Of a stretch of DNA of 35,887 bases, positions 28,485 through 35,887 are shown in pieces; position 1 is the stretch's first letter; every line of letters begins with the position of its first letter. Under the pieces are notes generated by a model. It had not been told where the DNA came from and ran no database searches. It saw nothing but the letters and a program-made list of their open reading frames with translations. The translations under genes were made by a program, and so were the position numbers. Origin of the DNA: Candidatus Doudnabacteria bacterium RIFCSPHIGHO2_01_FULL_46_24 (GTDB lineage: Bacteria > Patescibacteriota > Doudnabacteria > UBA920 > O2-02-FULL-48-8); assembly GCA_001777575.1 (NCBI GenBank), contig MFEL01000004.1:1-35887 (forward strand), in the 5' to 3' direction.

Positions 28485-30640
28485 CAAAATCGCTCCTCAC
28501 CTTCTTCCACTTCCTCGGATCCTGTGGAGCCGTAAACTTCGCGCGGTCTGGCACCCTCCCCAGGACCAATAATGCCCCGCTCTTCCAAGATGTCCAGAAG
28601 CCTCGCCGCACGCGCGTAACCAATGCGCAATCTTCTCTGGAGGAGCGATGCTGAAGCCTTGCCGGCATTCCTCACGGTCTCAATGGCGAGCGGAACTAAA
28701 GTGTCGTCATCGTCTTCGCTTCCTGCGGAGGAGTAATGCTCTTTTTTTGGCTTTTCCAAAATCTGCTCGTCATACGACGCTTCCACTCCCTGGTTTTTTA
28801 AAAATTCAGTCACCCGCTTGATTTCTTTTTCCGAGACATATGAACCCTGAATTCGCTTCGGTTTGCTGAGCTCAGCGGTAACATAGAGCATATCACCGCC
28901 GCCTAACAACTTCTCCGCGCCAGCCATGTCCAGAATGGTGCGAGAATCCACCTGGCTGGCCACGGCAAACGCGATCCGGGCCGTGATATTGGCTTTGATC
29001 AAGCCGGTAATGACATCCACGGAAGGCCGCTGGGTGGCCACGACCAAATGAATCCCCACAGCGCGGGCCATTTGCGCCAGCCGGACGATAGCAGCTTCCA
29101 CGTCGTTCTGCGCTACACTCATCAAATCCGCCAACTCGTCAATGACTACGGCCAAATACGGCAGTTTGATCAGGGAGGATTGGTTGTACTCGAAAATGTT
29201 GCGCTTATGAACCTCGGAGAGCAGTTTGTACCGCCGATCCATTTCTGAAACCACCCACTTCAGCGCATTCACCGCCTGCTGGTGGTCAATGATGACTTTG
29301 GTCAAAAGGTGCGGAATGCCGTTGTATAACGCCAGCTCAACCCGTTTAGGATCAATGACGATTAATTTGACCTCTTGGGGTGAAGCGCGATAGAGCAGGC
29401 TGAGCATTATCGTATTGATGCAGACTGATTTGCCGCTGCCGGTGGCTCCAGCAATCAACAAATGCGGCATTCTTGAAAGATCGGAGATCATCGGGTGTCC
29501 GGCCACATCCCGGCCCAAGGCGAAAGCCAGCTTGGAAGGATGTTCGACAAAACTGGCATGACCCAAAATTTCCTTAATACCCACCAGGGCCGCGGATTTG
29601 TTCGGAATTTCTATCCCGACCAAAGCCTTGCCCGGGATAGGCAGCTCCATGCGAACCGACGAAGCCGCCAAGGCCAGCGCCAAATCGTTCTGCAGAGCTG
29701 CGATTTGGGAAAGCTTGACCCCAACCGCTGGACGAAGGGTGTACTGCGTCACCGTCGGCCCGACATTGACCTCGCCCATCTCCACTTCAATGCCAAAATC
29801 ATTCAAAGTCTTTTGAATGATGGAAACGTTCATTTCGATGTTGCCCGAATCAACCTTGGTTTTGGAATCATCCAAAAGATCAAGCGGGGGAAATTTCCAA
29901 TTTTTGTCAGCGATCGCTCCCGGCTTTATTTTTCTCGGAAGTCGAATTTCATCCAACCCATGAACTACCGGCCTGTCAGCAACCGTTTCCTTCACAGCCT
30001 TGTTGAATTCCCCTACGCTTTCTTTGATAAATCCTCCGGACAGCGCGGCATTGTTGATCTTAAAAGAAGCTGGCTTCCCTGTGCCAATCGAAGTTTCGGA
30101 CTTTTTGCGGAACAAATCTCGGAGAGAAACGTTGAAGGTCACCAGAAACGCAATCACTATACCTGCAAAGATGACGACTAAACTAGCCGCAAACCCCATG
30201 ATTTGAATCAGCGGATAGCTCAGCAATAATCCCAAATACCCCCCGCCAACCCCCTGTTTCACAAGCTCAAAGGATTTGCCCACATCTGAACGGATAACCA
30301 GCAAATGCAAAACCCCGGTTAAGGTCAAAATCAACAGCACTCCGCCGACGTAGGCATGGGTCGAAACGCTTCGTCTTTCTTCATCGTCATCTGACTGCCT
30401 AAAAAGCGCAATAACCATCATCAAAAAAACCGCAGGCACCCCGTAGGCCATCCACCCGAAAGCCAACTTCAGCACCCGCTCCAAAATTGCACCTAAAGGG
30501 CCGGCATTGCCGGTCAAACCCAAAATAAAAATTATGGAAAGAACAATAAAAAACACCACAGCTACGCCTTTGCGAGTTCCTTTTTTCAAATTGAGCTGCG
30601 GCCGCCTAAATTCTCTCTCTACTTGGTTCTTTCTTGCCAT
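28484..30640 (-). CDS. ftsK: DNA translocase FtsK/SpoIIIE
   Basis: Pumps DNA at the division septum during chromosome segregation. The 718-residue product has four to five N-terminal TM helices (26-43, 61-80, 98-115, 132-168), a short linker, an alpha/beta motor with Walker A GATGSGKS (398-405), VIDPKRVEL and Walker B VVIDELADLM, and a C-terminal winged-helix gamma domain (AIETVRNAGKASASLLQRRL, then RAARLLDILEERGIIGP). Compact but complete. Upstream of rodZ and recA. Confidence 0.96.
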   Translation of the reverse strand: MARKNQVEREFRRPQLNLKKGTRKGVAVVFFIVLSIIFILGLTGNAGPLGAILERVLKLAFGWMAYGVPAVFLMMVIALFRQSDDDEERRSVSTHAYVGGVLLILTLTGVLHLLVIRSDVGKSFELVKQGVGGGYLGLLLSYPLIQIMGFAASLVVIFAGIVIAFLVTFNVSLRDLFRKKSETSIGTGKPASFKINNAALSGGFIKESVGEFNKAVKETVADRPVVHGLDEIRLPRKIKPGAIADKNWKFPPLDLLDDSKTKVDSGNIEMNVSIIQKTLNDFGIEVEMGEVNVGPTVTQYTLRPAVGVKLSQIAALQNDLALALAASSVRMELPIPGKALVGIEIPNKSAALVGIKEILGHASFVEHPSKLAFALGRDVAGHPMISDLSRMPHLLIAGATGSGKSVCINTIMLSLLYRASPQEVKLIVIDPKRVELALYNGIPHLLTKVIIDHQQAVNALKWVVSEMDRRYKLLSEVHKRNIFEYNQSSLIKLPYLAVVIDELADLMSVAQNDVEAAIVRLAQMARAVGIHLVVATQRPSVDVITGLIKANITARIAFAVASQVDSRTILDMAGAEKLLGGGDMLYVTAELSKPKRIQGSYVSEKEIKRVTEFLKNQGVEASYDEQILEKPKKEHYSSAGSEDDDDTLVPLAIETVRNAGKASASLLQRRLRIGYARAARLLDILEERGIIGPGEGARPREVYGSTGSEEVEEGEERF

Positions 30641-30675
30641 ATTTTGTATTTATTTTACCATAAAATATCTAAGAA

Positions 30676-31629
30676 TTAAATGTCGATTTGCCAGGCGTTC
30701 CCTTTGCGTATGAGCCTGCCTTTGATCTTGAACCCGGAAGCTAATTTATGCCCGCCCCCGCCCAGCGATTGGGCCAACTTCGAGACATCCACGCCCTTGT
30801 GAGGTTCTGAGCGAAGCGATCCTTTGACCTCTCCGGCGTCTTGGCGCAAGAGCAGGGCAAATTTCGCCTGGGGAATGTTGTTGAGAAGTTCGACAAATCC
30901 TTCCAAATCGTCGTCCGAGGCTCCGGCTTCTTTCAGATCTTCTTCCGTTAAGACTGAGAACACCATTTTTTTCTCCGGATCAAATCTCGTATTTTCCAAA
31001 CCTTTGGCATAGGCCCGAATGGTCGAGGGTGGCTTCTTACCCATGAGCTGCACGGCGATTTTGTCTATCCTGGCTCCTTTCTTCAAAAGCTCAGCCGAGG
31101 CTTCGAGGCATTCTGACGTAGTGTTGGCGTGCTTAAACCCGCCCGTGTCGTAAAAAATTCCAGTCAAAAGACAGGTGGCAATGTCTTTGGTAATCTCCGC
31201 TGAGGTGAATTTCAAAAAATAATAAACCAATTCCGCCACTGACGAGGTGCTGGGCTCCACGACATTGACTGAAGCAAAGGCGATATTGTCAGGATGGTGA
31301 TCAAAGTTTATAGTCTGGCACTGCAATGATTCCAATCTTTTCAATCCGGTTCTTTCGATCCGATTGCAGCCGAAAAATATCGCCAAGTCGAAATTCAAAT
31401 CTCCCACTTCTTGCGAGACCGCTTCCCAGCCAGAGAGGAATTTGAACTTCTCCGGCATTTCGCCCCTGATGGCGACCCAAACTTGCTTCTTCAACTGAAG
31501 CAAGAACAAACGCATGGCTAACACGGAACCGAGATCATCGCCGTCCGGTCCTTCGTGCATGGTCAAAAAAATTCGGTCAGAGCTTTGAATGAGATCCCAA
31601 GCTTGCTCAAACTGCATCTTTGTCTTCAT
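30676..31629 (-). CDS. DHH-family phosphoesterase (NrnA/RecJ-like)
   Basis: A 317-residue DHH/DHHA1 protein of the nano-RNase/pAp-phosphatase or cyclic-di-nucleotide phosphodiesterase type. Visible: motif I HEGPDGDD (25-32), motif III DHH (110-112), and the DHHA1 glycine motif GGGGH (290-294). Motif II, usually an Asp-containing D..D..R block, reads AIFFGCNRIERTG, so the expected metal-binding Asp is missing. The start overlaps the rbfA end by 23 bases (or ATG at 31617). Last gene of the infB-rbfA operon, a common location for nrnA. Confidence 0.88.
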   Translation of the reverse strand: MKTKMQFEQAWDLIQSSDRIFLTMHEGPDGDDLGSVLAMRLFLLQLKKQVWVAIRGEMPEKFKFLSGWEAVSQEVGDLNFDLAIFFGCNRIERTGLKRLESLQCQTINFDHHPDNIAFASVNVVEPSTSSVAELVYYFLKFTSAEITKDIATCLLTGIFYDTGGFKHANTTSECLEASAELLKKGARIDKIAVQLMGKKPPSTIRAYAKGLENTRFDPEKKMVFSVLTEEDLKEAGASDDDLEGFVELLNNIPQAKFALLLRQDAGEVKGSLRSEPHKGVDVSKLAQSLGGGGHKLASGFKIKGRLIRKGNAWQIDI

Positions 31630-31954
31630 GGCTTTGTTTCAACAATTTACTAATGCGGGACACGTAGGCTTGGGAATAATCGACCACAAAGGCCACTCGC
31701 GGTACGACTTTCATGGCCAGTTTTCTATTTATGCTGCCCTGAATTTCATACAGCGATTCGGCGATTTTGGCCAGCACCATTTTTTCTGTCAGCTCGTCCG
31801 ACGGCAAAATAGTAATCGAAGCTTTCGCGTGGCGCAAATCTTCCGAAGTTTCCACTTTGCTGACCGTGACCATTGCCCCCAATTCCATTCCTTGCAAAAA
31901 ACGGCCCGCCTCCTGCTTGAGCAACGATGAAACTCGGTCAGTGCGCCTGCTCAT
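31607..31954 (-). CDS. rbfA: Ribosome-binding factor A
   Basis: RbfA helps mature the 30S subunit and 16S rRNA 5' end. The 115-residue product has the KH-like fold pattern: RRTDRVSSLLKQEAGRFLQG, VTVSKVETSEDLRHAKASIT and AMKVVPRVAFVVD. Its ATG overlaps the infB stop by one base (TGATG). The infB-rbfA pairing is standard in bacteria. Confidence 0.93.
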   Translation of the reverse strand: MSRRTDRVSSLLKQEAGRFLQGMELGAMVTVSKVETSEDLRHAKASITILPSDELTEKMVLAKIAESLYEIQGSINRKLAMKVVPRVAFVVDYSQAYVSRISKLLKQSHEDKDAV

Positions 31955-33873
31955 CAAATAGTCCGCTTTCGAATACTCTCTTCATACGCGATCAGAACAT
32001 CCCCCGCTTCAATCTTCGTTTTGGTTTTGACACTGAGGCCAAACTCGCTCCCATTCAAAACCTCTTTGGTTTTGACCTTGTTTTGCTGCAGCTCAAGCAC
32101 TTCGCCGTTGCCAATTATCTTATCTCCGCGTTTAATCTCAAGTTTTACAGAGTCTTTCAGTTTCCCTTCCGCAACGTTGCCGCCAATCACCATTCTGTCT
32201 TTTTCACTCCGGAAGACAGCCAAAACCTTAGCCCGGCCCAAATCTGTCCTCAGAACCTCCGGAGTCAGCATTTCCACCACTGAACGAGTCAATTCCTCCA
32301 CCAGCTCATAGATGACGCTATAGAGGCGCACCGGAACCAATCTCGCCGAGGCCAGCTTGGCCGCCTGGGGCGAAAGCCGCGTGTGGAAACCAATGATAGA
32401 AGCGGAAGCCGCTTGCGCGCGCAGCACATCATTCTCAGAAATTTCGCCGGCCGACTGATCCAGAATGTTGATCTTAACTTCAGCGTTTTTTAGTTTAGCA
32501 ATAGCCTCTGCAATCGCCTCCAGACTGCCGGAAACATCCGCCTTAATGATTAAATTAAGTTCTTTCCCGGACACCTGGAGCGAACTTTTTGAAGCAACTT
32601 TCTTGGCCCGTTCGGATTTGATTACCAGCAATGCCTGGGCGGAAGCTTCAGTCAGCAAAGGGTAAGTTTTCATGATATCGCCAGTGGCAGGTAATGCAGA
32701 AAGGCCGGTAATGGCGACTGGCTGGGAGGGGAGCGCGTTTTTGACTTTTACCCCTTTCGCGTCAGCCATGGCTCTAATTTTGCCAAAAGCCCCGCCCACT
32801 GCCACGATGTCAGAAAGTTTCAAACTGCCATTTTGGATAAGTACGGTGGCCACCGGACCCAAGGTCTTCGACGCATGCGATTCAATCACCGTCCCGACCG
32901 TTTGCCCCGCAGGATTAGCCCGTAAATCCAAAACGTCGGACTGAAGCAGGATCAAATCCAACAATTCATCTACCCCAGCCCCGGTCTGCGCCGAGACTTG
33001 AGCCACTGGCACAGCCCCACCCCATTCTTCAATCAGCACGCCAAAGTCCGCCAGTTCTTTTTTGACTCTTTCAATGTTGGCGTCGGGCTTGTCAATTTTA
33101 TTGATCACGACTATAAGCGGAGTTGCGGTAACTTTGGCGCGGTTGATGACTTCAATTGTCTGAGGCTTGACGCCATCGTCGGCCGCCACCACCAACACGA
33201 TCATATCCGTGACATTCGCCCCACGCGCGCGCATCGCGCCAAACGCCTCATGCCCCGGAGTATCCAGAAATGTTATCTGTTTGTTGTTCCTCGTTATTTG
33301 ATACGCGCCAATATGCTGGGTAATTCGTCCAGCTTCTTTCTCGACGACCTTGGTATTTCGAATTATATCCAAAAGGGTTGTTTTGCCGTGATCCACATGG
33401 CCCATAATCGCCACAACGGGCGGACGAAGGACAAAGCTTTCTGGATGTGCGCTTTTTTCCGCTTCCATTATTTCCTCCACATAGCCAAGCCCCAGCTTGA
33501 CTGAGGCTTCTACGGCCTCAGCCACCTTAAACCCCAAATCAGTGGCCACGATGGCCGCAGTATCGTAATCGATCTCTTCATTGATGGTGGCCATGACCCC
33601 GTTTTCAATGAGTTTTTTTATCACTACGGTCACTTCCAAGCCCAATTTGGCAGCCAATTCCTTCACCGACAAAACCTTGGGTAGGGAGATTGCCGTATCC
33701 GTTCTTGTTTCTGTCTGCGCAACCTTTGAACCGAAGGCATTTAGAATCTGCTTAGCCAGCAGATTGTCTATTTTGTTGGCCCGGGGAGAAATAAAAAATC
33801 CGGCTGTATTGGCTTTCACCCGCAGCTGCGAGATGGGAATATTCAATTGCTTTGAAAGTGTCGAAATATCCAT
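31954..33873 (-). CDS. infB: Translation initiation factor IF-2
   Basis: GTPase that delivers initiator tRNA and joins subunits. The 639-residue product has an IF2-N domain (about 66-118: [20 protein letters not shown]), G1 GHVDHGKT (158-165), G3 DTPGH (204-208), G4 NKID (258-261), and domains II-IV to the end. Short for IF-2 because the long variable N-terminal region is reduced. A promoter with CATAAT eight bases before the ATG implies a nearly leaderless mRNA. Confidence 0.96.
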   Translation of the reverse strand: MDISTLSKQLNIPISQLRVKANTAGFFISPRANKIDNLLAKQILNAFGSKVAQTETRTDTAISLPKVLSVKELAAKLGLEVTVVIKKLIENGVMATINEEIDYDTAAIVATDLGFKVAEAVEASVKLGLGYVEEIMEAEKSAHPESFVLRPPVVAIMGHVDHGKTTLLDIIRNTKVVEKEAGRITQHIGAYQITRNNKQITFLDTPGHEAFGAMRARGANVTDMIVLVVAADDGVKPQTIEVINRAKVTATPLIVVINKIDKPDANIERVKKELADFGVLIEEWGGAVPVAQVSAQTGAGVDELLDLILLQSDVLDLRANPAGQTVGTVIESHASKTLGPVATVLIQNGSLKLSDIVAVGGAFGKIRAMADAKGVKVKNALPSQPVAITGLSALPATGDIMKTYPLLTEASAQALLVIKSERAKKVASKSSLQVSGKELNLIIKADVSGSLEAIAEAIAKLKNAEVKINILDQSAGEISENDVLRAQAASASIIGFHTRLSPQAAKLASARLVPVRLYSVIYELVEELTRSVVEMLTPEVLRTDLGRAKVLAVFRSEKDRMVIGGNVAEGKLKDSVKLEIKRGDKIIGNGEVLELQQNKVKTKEVLNGSEFGLSVKTKTKIEAGDVLIAYEESIRKRTI

Positions 33874-33881
33874 GACAGGTT

Positions 33882-33910
33882 ATTATGGACTAATCTACGA
33901 CAAAAATCAA
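33882..33910 (-). promoter_or_regulatory. infB promoter predicting a near-leaderless mRNA
   Basis: Minus strand: -35 TTGATT (33905-33910), 17-base spacer, -10 CATAAT (33882-33887), then eight bases to the ATG. Confidence 0.6.
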
Positions 33911-33912
33911 GA

Positions 33913-34677
33913 CTATTTTCTGGGCGGCTCGGACTGCTCCCACATATACCAAAACCACTTGCGATAACTCCCCGCCAAGTCTTTGCTGCGGATAATAAAA
34001 AACACCGTGTCTTCCGGAACTTTACCAATGGTCAAACCCGTGTAACTGACGACATAATCGCCAAACATACCCACGCCCGAATTGGTCGAGTACTTTTTCG
34101 GCAAAAACCGGTATTTTAAATCACCGGGAAAATATTTTGGGAAATTAGGCATTTCTTGCTTGACTTCATAATCAAACAGCTGAATGAATTTAATTTTTTT
34201 GCGGTTGGCTTCCCTGAAAAAAGCATCACGCGCCGCCTTATCTAATCTGGGGTCAAACCATCCGCCTTTGGCGCCGATAAAATAGCTGTCTTGGCCAATT
34301 CGCAGAATATCCCGCCAAATATTTTGCTGCCCCGCGAACCCGCGGTAGATAAAAGCCTCTTGCGGAGCCAGACGTTCTCTAAATTTTTTCTTCAGTTCCG
34401 GCAGAACTTTTTGCAATTGCTCTTGTTTGACTGACAGCAGCTCCACCAGTTTATCCGGGTCCACCGCGTTGTAGCGGTTTTCTTTGGTGGAAATTATTTG
34501 AAAGCACAGGCCCTTGTCAATCAGGCGCTGAATAGCGTCATAAGCGTTCCGGCGGTGGATATGGGCAAACACGGCAATGTCGGAGATGCCGGATTCGCCA
34601 TGTTCCACCAGCGCTTCGTAAATCTTGGCCTCATTCGGACTTAAGCCCAGAGATTCGTAGATATTGAAATTTGACAT
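33913..34677 (-). CDS. TrmB-type transcriptional regulator
   Basis: A 254-residue protein with an N-terminal TrmB winged helix (SLGLSPNEAKIYEALVEHGE, then RRNAYDAIQRLIDKGLCFQI), a short coiled coil (VKQEQLQKVLPELKKKFRER) and a C-terminal effector-like domain (FIYRGFAGQQNIWRDILRIG to the end). TrmB proteins sense sugars in archaea and some bacteria; the ligand here is unknown. Two tandem palindromes lie between its promoter and ATG, suggesting autoregulation. It is divergent from the small envelope operon starting at 34800. Confidence 0.85.
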   Translation of the reverse strand: MSNFNIYESLGLSPNEAKIYEALVEHGESGISDIAVFAHIHRRNAYDAIQRLIDKGLCFQIISTKENRYNAVDPDKLVELLSVKQEQLQKVLPELKKKFRERLAPQEAFIYRGFAGQQNIWRDILRIGQDSYFIGAKGGWFDPRLDKAARDAFFREANRKKIKFIQLFDYEVKQEMPNFPKYFPGDLKYRFLPKKYSTNSGVGMFGDYVVSYTGLTIGKVPEDTVFFIIRSKDLAGSYRKWFWYMWEQSEPPRK

Positions 34678-34695
34678 TTGTTATTTGGAATTTGT

Positions 34696-34731
34696 GGTGG
34701 CCTTAGCCACCGCATGGTGGTCTTGGCCACT
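34696..34731. promoter_or_regulatory. Tandem palindromic operators upstream of the TrmB-type gene
   Basis: GGTGGCCTTAGCCACC (34696-34711) and GGTGGTCTTGGCCACT (34716-34731) match at 13 of 16 positions and each is a near-palindrome. They are spaced exactly 20 bp apart, about two helical turns, so two dimers would sit on one face. They lie just downstream of the predicted trmB-type start site. Confidence 0.65.
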
Positions 34732-34739
34732 CTTTATGC

Positions 34740-34768
34740 ATATTATATGCTTTCTGGCTAACAGTCAA
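34740..34768 (-). promoter_or_regulatory. Putative promoter of the TrmB-type gene
   Basis: Minus strand: -35 TTGACT (34763-34768), 17-base spacer, -10 TAATAT (34740-34745); an overlapping TATAAT with a 15-base spacer is an alternative. The AT core GCATATTATATGC is itself palindromic and could also serve the plus-strand operon. Confidence 0.5.
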
Positions 34769-34799
34769 CCTCGACTGGAGCTTTTAAGGAGGAAACCCA

Positions 34800-34892
34800 A
34801 TAGACGGTTTCAATTGGGCCATGTGTGCCCTTGCGCTTATCGTGCTTTACTCTTTGCTTACTCTGGTATTGCGCTGGATTATGCGCTCATGA
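34800..34892 (+). CDS. Predicted 30-residue single-helix membrane peptide with ATA start
   Basis: AAGGAGG (34786-34792) is placed seven bases before ATA at 34800. From there an open frame encodes M-DGFNWAMCALALIVLYSLL, continuing TLVLRWIMRS, then TGA: one hydrophobic helix ending in basic residues. An in-frame ATG at 34821 exists but has no ribosome binding site. Either AUA is the start codon (rare but known) or the ATG has been lost or misread. Its stop overlaps the upstream region of the next gene's ribosome binding site, matching an operon arrangement. Confidence 0.5.
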   Translation: MDGFNWAMCALALIVLYSLLTLVLRWIMRS

Positions 34893-34902
34893 GGAGGAAA
34901 AC

Positions 34903-35082
34903 ATGTATTGGATACTTGTCCGCGATTTGCTCACAGTCTACGTGATGATCGGCACGATCTTCGCTTTCTGGGTTACTGTCTTCGACTGGCGACCAAAGGG
35001 GTTCGTTGACCATTTGATCGGGATTGCCGCCTTCTTGATTATAGCCATATCATGGCCAATCTTCGTTTGGAGAGACAGATGA
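34903..35082 (+). CDS. Small two-helix membrane protein of unknown function
   Basis: A 59-residue protein starting MYWILVRDLLTVYVMIG, with two hydrophobic segments (7-26 and 37-54) joined by WRPKG. GAGGAGG sits six bases before the ATG, immediately after the stop of the 30-residue peptide. Its stop overlaps the start of the exported protein gene by four bases. No family recognised. Confidence 0.65.
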   Translation: MYWILVRDLLTVYVMIGTIFAFWVTVFDWRPKGFVDHLIGIAAFLIIAISWPIFVWRDR

Positions 35083-35702
35083 AAAAACTGCTCATGGCTG
35101 CCGCTCTTTCGTTCTCGCCTTGTCTGCTCTCGGCCCAAGCGTTTGATCCGCAAGTTCGCCTGCTCATGCACAGCCACGTGGTTGCGCCGGCGCACAAGCT
35201 CGGGATTGCCACCTGGACCATCCTGCCTGACGTGACGGATCGCAATCTCAAGAGCCGCAATCCCAAACGCCTGCTGTTCGTGGCCGGCCTGCTCGTCCGA
35301 TCCAATACGACCAGCGACTATAACTGGCTTGAGGTCATGCCAGGAGCACTGGTGGAAATCCATCCCGTGACCAAGGCCGGCAAAATCCACATGCTGCTCA
35401 ACACCCGAGCATACCTTAGCTGGCCGAGAGCAGATCTGTACCTCGAAAACCACCTAAGGTCTGACCGCCTGCTGTTCAGCGCCTTCGCCACCCGGCCGTT
35501 CAGGATAAGACGGCTAAGCGGGCGATTCGGCGGCGAGAGCGAAGCAATCGTGGGCCTCAAGCCGGAAGTGCCAAATATTTTTCTGCTCGGCCCCCGGCTA
35601 AGCGTGCGGCTGAAGCCGCCCTGGCTGAATGTGGCCACCGCCGTTTACTTAAACCAGGACGCTGATCTGGTGTGGCGGACTTACCTCAAGTCCGGCAAGT
35701 GA
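35079..35702 (+). CDS. Exported protein of unknown function
   Basis: A 207-residue protein with a typical Sec signal (MKKLLMAAALSFSPCLLSAQA). The mature part is beta-rich in appearance (RLLFVAGLLVRSNTTSDYNW, VEIHPVTKAGKIHMLLNTRA, RLSVRLKPPWLNVATAVYLN) and ends in TYLKSGK. The pattern could be a lipocalin- or barrel-like sheet but no family is recognised. Start chosen at GGAGAG plus ATG at 35079; an in-frame ATG at 35052 lies inside the previous gene. GC-rich, followed by its own terminator. Confidence 0.7.
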   Translation: MKKLLMAAALSFSPCLLSAQAFDPQVRLLMHSHVVAPAHKLGIATWTILPDVTDRNLKSRNPKRLLFVAGLLVRSNTTSDYNWLEVMPGALVEIHPVTKAGKIHMLLNTRAYLSWPRADLYLENHLRSDRLLFSAFATRPFRIRRLSGRFGGESEAIVGLKPEVPNIFLLGPRLSVRLKPPWLNVATAVYLNQDADLVWRTYLKSGK

Positions 35703-35706
35703 CCCA

Positions 35707-35743
35707 ACCCCTGTTTGGAACAATCTAGACAGGGGTAATTTTT
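35707..35743 (+). terminator. Terminator of the 34800-35702 operon
   Basis: ACCCCTGT (35707-35714) pairs with ACAGGGGT (35729-35736), followed by AATTTTTTA. Confidence 0.8.
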
Positions 35744-35751
35744 TATAGAAC

Positions 35752-35778
35752 AAAAAATCCCACTTATGGGGATTTTTT
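35752..35778 (-). terminator. Terminator of the Hsp20 gene, bidirectional
   Basis: AAAAAATCCC (35752-35761) pairs perfectly with GGGATTTTTT (35769-35778) around a 7-base loop; A/T arms make it symmetrical for both strands. Confidence 0.75.
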
Positions 35779-35809
35779 GCTCTCTCGAAAAAAATTTTTA
35801 TTTTCAAAA

Positions 35810-35887
35810 TTATTCGCGGTCTCTGCTGGAAGCGACTTTGATTTTCTTAGCTTTGGCTTTGGCCGCCTTGGGCAGGATCACGGTGAG
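35810..35887 (-). CDS. Hsp20/alpha-crystallin small heat-shock protein, C-terminal end only
   Basis: Only the last 25 residues are in the window: LTVILPKAAKAKAKKIKVAS and a short tail before TAA. The LTV-x-LPK strand and the I-x-V motif (IKV) are the usual end of the alpha-crystallin domain and its C-terminal anchor. The rest lies beyond the window edge. Confidence 0.7.
   Translation of the reverse strand, partial: LTVILPKAAKAKAKKIKVASSRDRE

Noticed and set aside
1-35887. CRISPR array, prophage, transposase or integrase
   Set aside because: No regularly spaced direct repeats, no cas-like, phage structural or recombinase motifs seen on either strand.

Overview
The window looks like a chromosome segment of a Candidate Phyla Radiation (Patescibacteria) bacterium, probably Parcubacteria-like. 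This is an inference from gene content and style: a run of TrbC/VirB2-like T4SS pilin paralogues, a RodZ/FtsK/RecA block, a four-helix-bundle S23 gene, very short intergenic gaps, AT-rich filler repeats (some inside genes) and many palindromic repeats. TGA is used as a stop, so the genetic code is ordinary. A finer assignment is not possible from this stretch.

Layout. Most housekeeping genes are on the minus strand. From the left they are trmD (cut by the window edge), khpA, rpsP, a DedA protein, a short SMC, rnc, tRNA-Val, a membrane protein, ftsH and tRNA-Leu. Further right come five T4SS-pilin genes behind an extracellular solute-binding protein, then galU. After a plus-strand block (lexA, two small genes, an S23 gene and a ComM/YifB-type ATPase) the minus strand resumes: a PRPP-synthetase-like gene, tRNA-Ile, a ROK kinase, lspA, a DksA-like protein, a roughly 500-base non-coding stretch, recA, rodZ, ftsK, a DHH phosphoesterase, rbfA, infB, a TrmB-type regulator and the 3' end of an Hsp20 gene.

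Between these lie visibly GC-rich transcription units at 1225-1764, 8627-13555, 13990-14949, 23256-24317 and 34800-35702. They have consensus promoters, strong GGAGG-type ribosome binding sites and usually their own terminators. Their products are mostly unrecognised envelope, exported or nucleotide-metabolism-like proteins. The largest is a divergent unit: a 467-residue DHH/MYG1-like protein faces a four-gene operon (Ig-like repeats, helical protein, polytopic membrane protein, anchored extracytoplasmic protein). The two are driven by back-to-back promoters whose -35 boxes form one palindrome. Several core genes (recA, the DksA-like gene, infB) instead have a -10 box 6-8 bases before the ATG, which predicts leaderless mRNAs.

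The most unusual signals are: a hinge-less 717-residue SMC whose exact centre is coded by a 69-bp multi-palindromic element; a lexA operon with an 18-bp palindromic operator inside its promoter and a long structured leader; an unidentified structured RNA region with a strong promoter just past recA; two separate cases of divergent promoters with overlapping -35 boxes; tandem palindromic operators at the TrmB-type gene; and the uncharacterised island operon.
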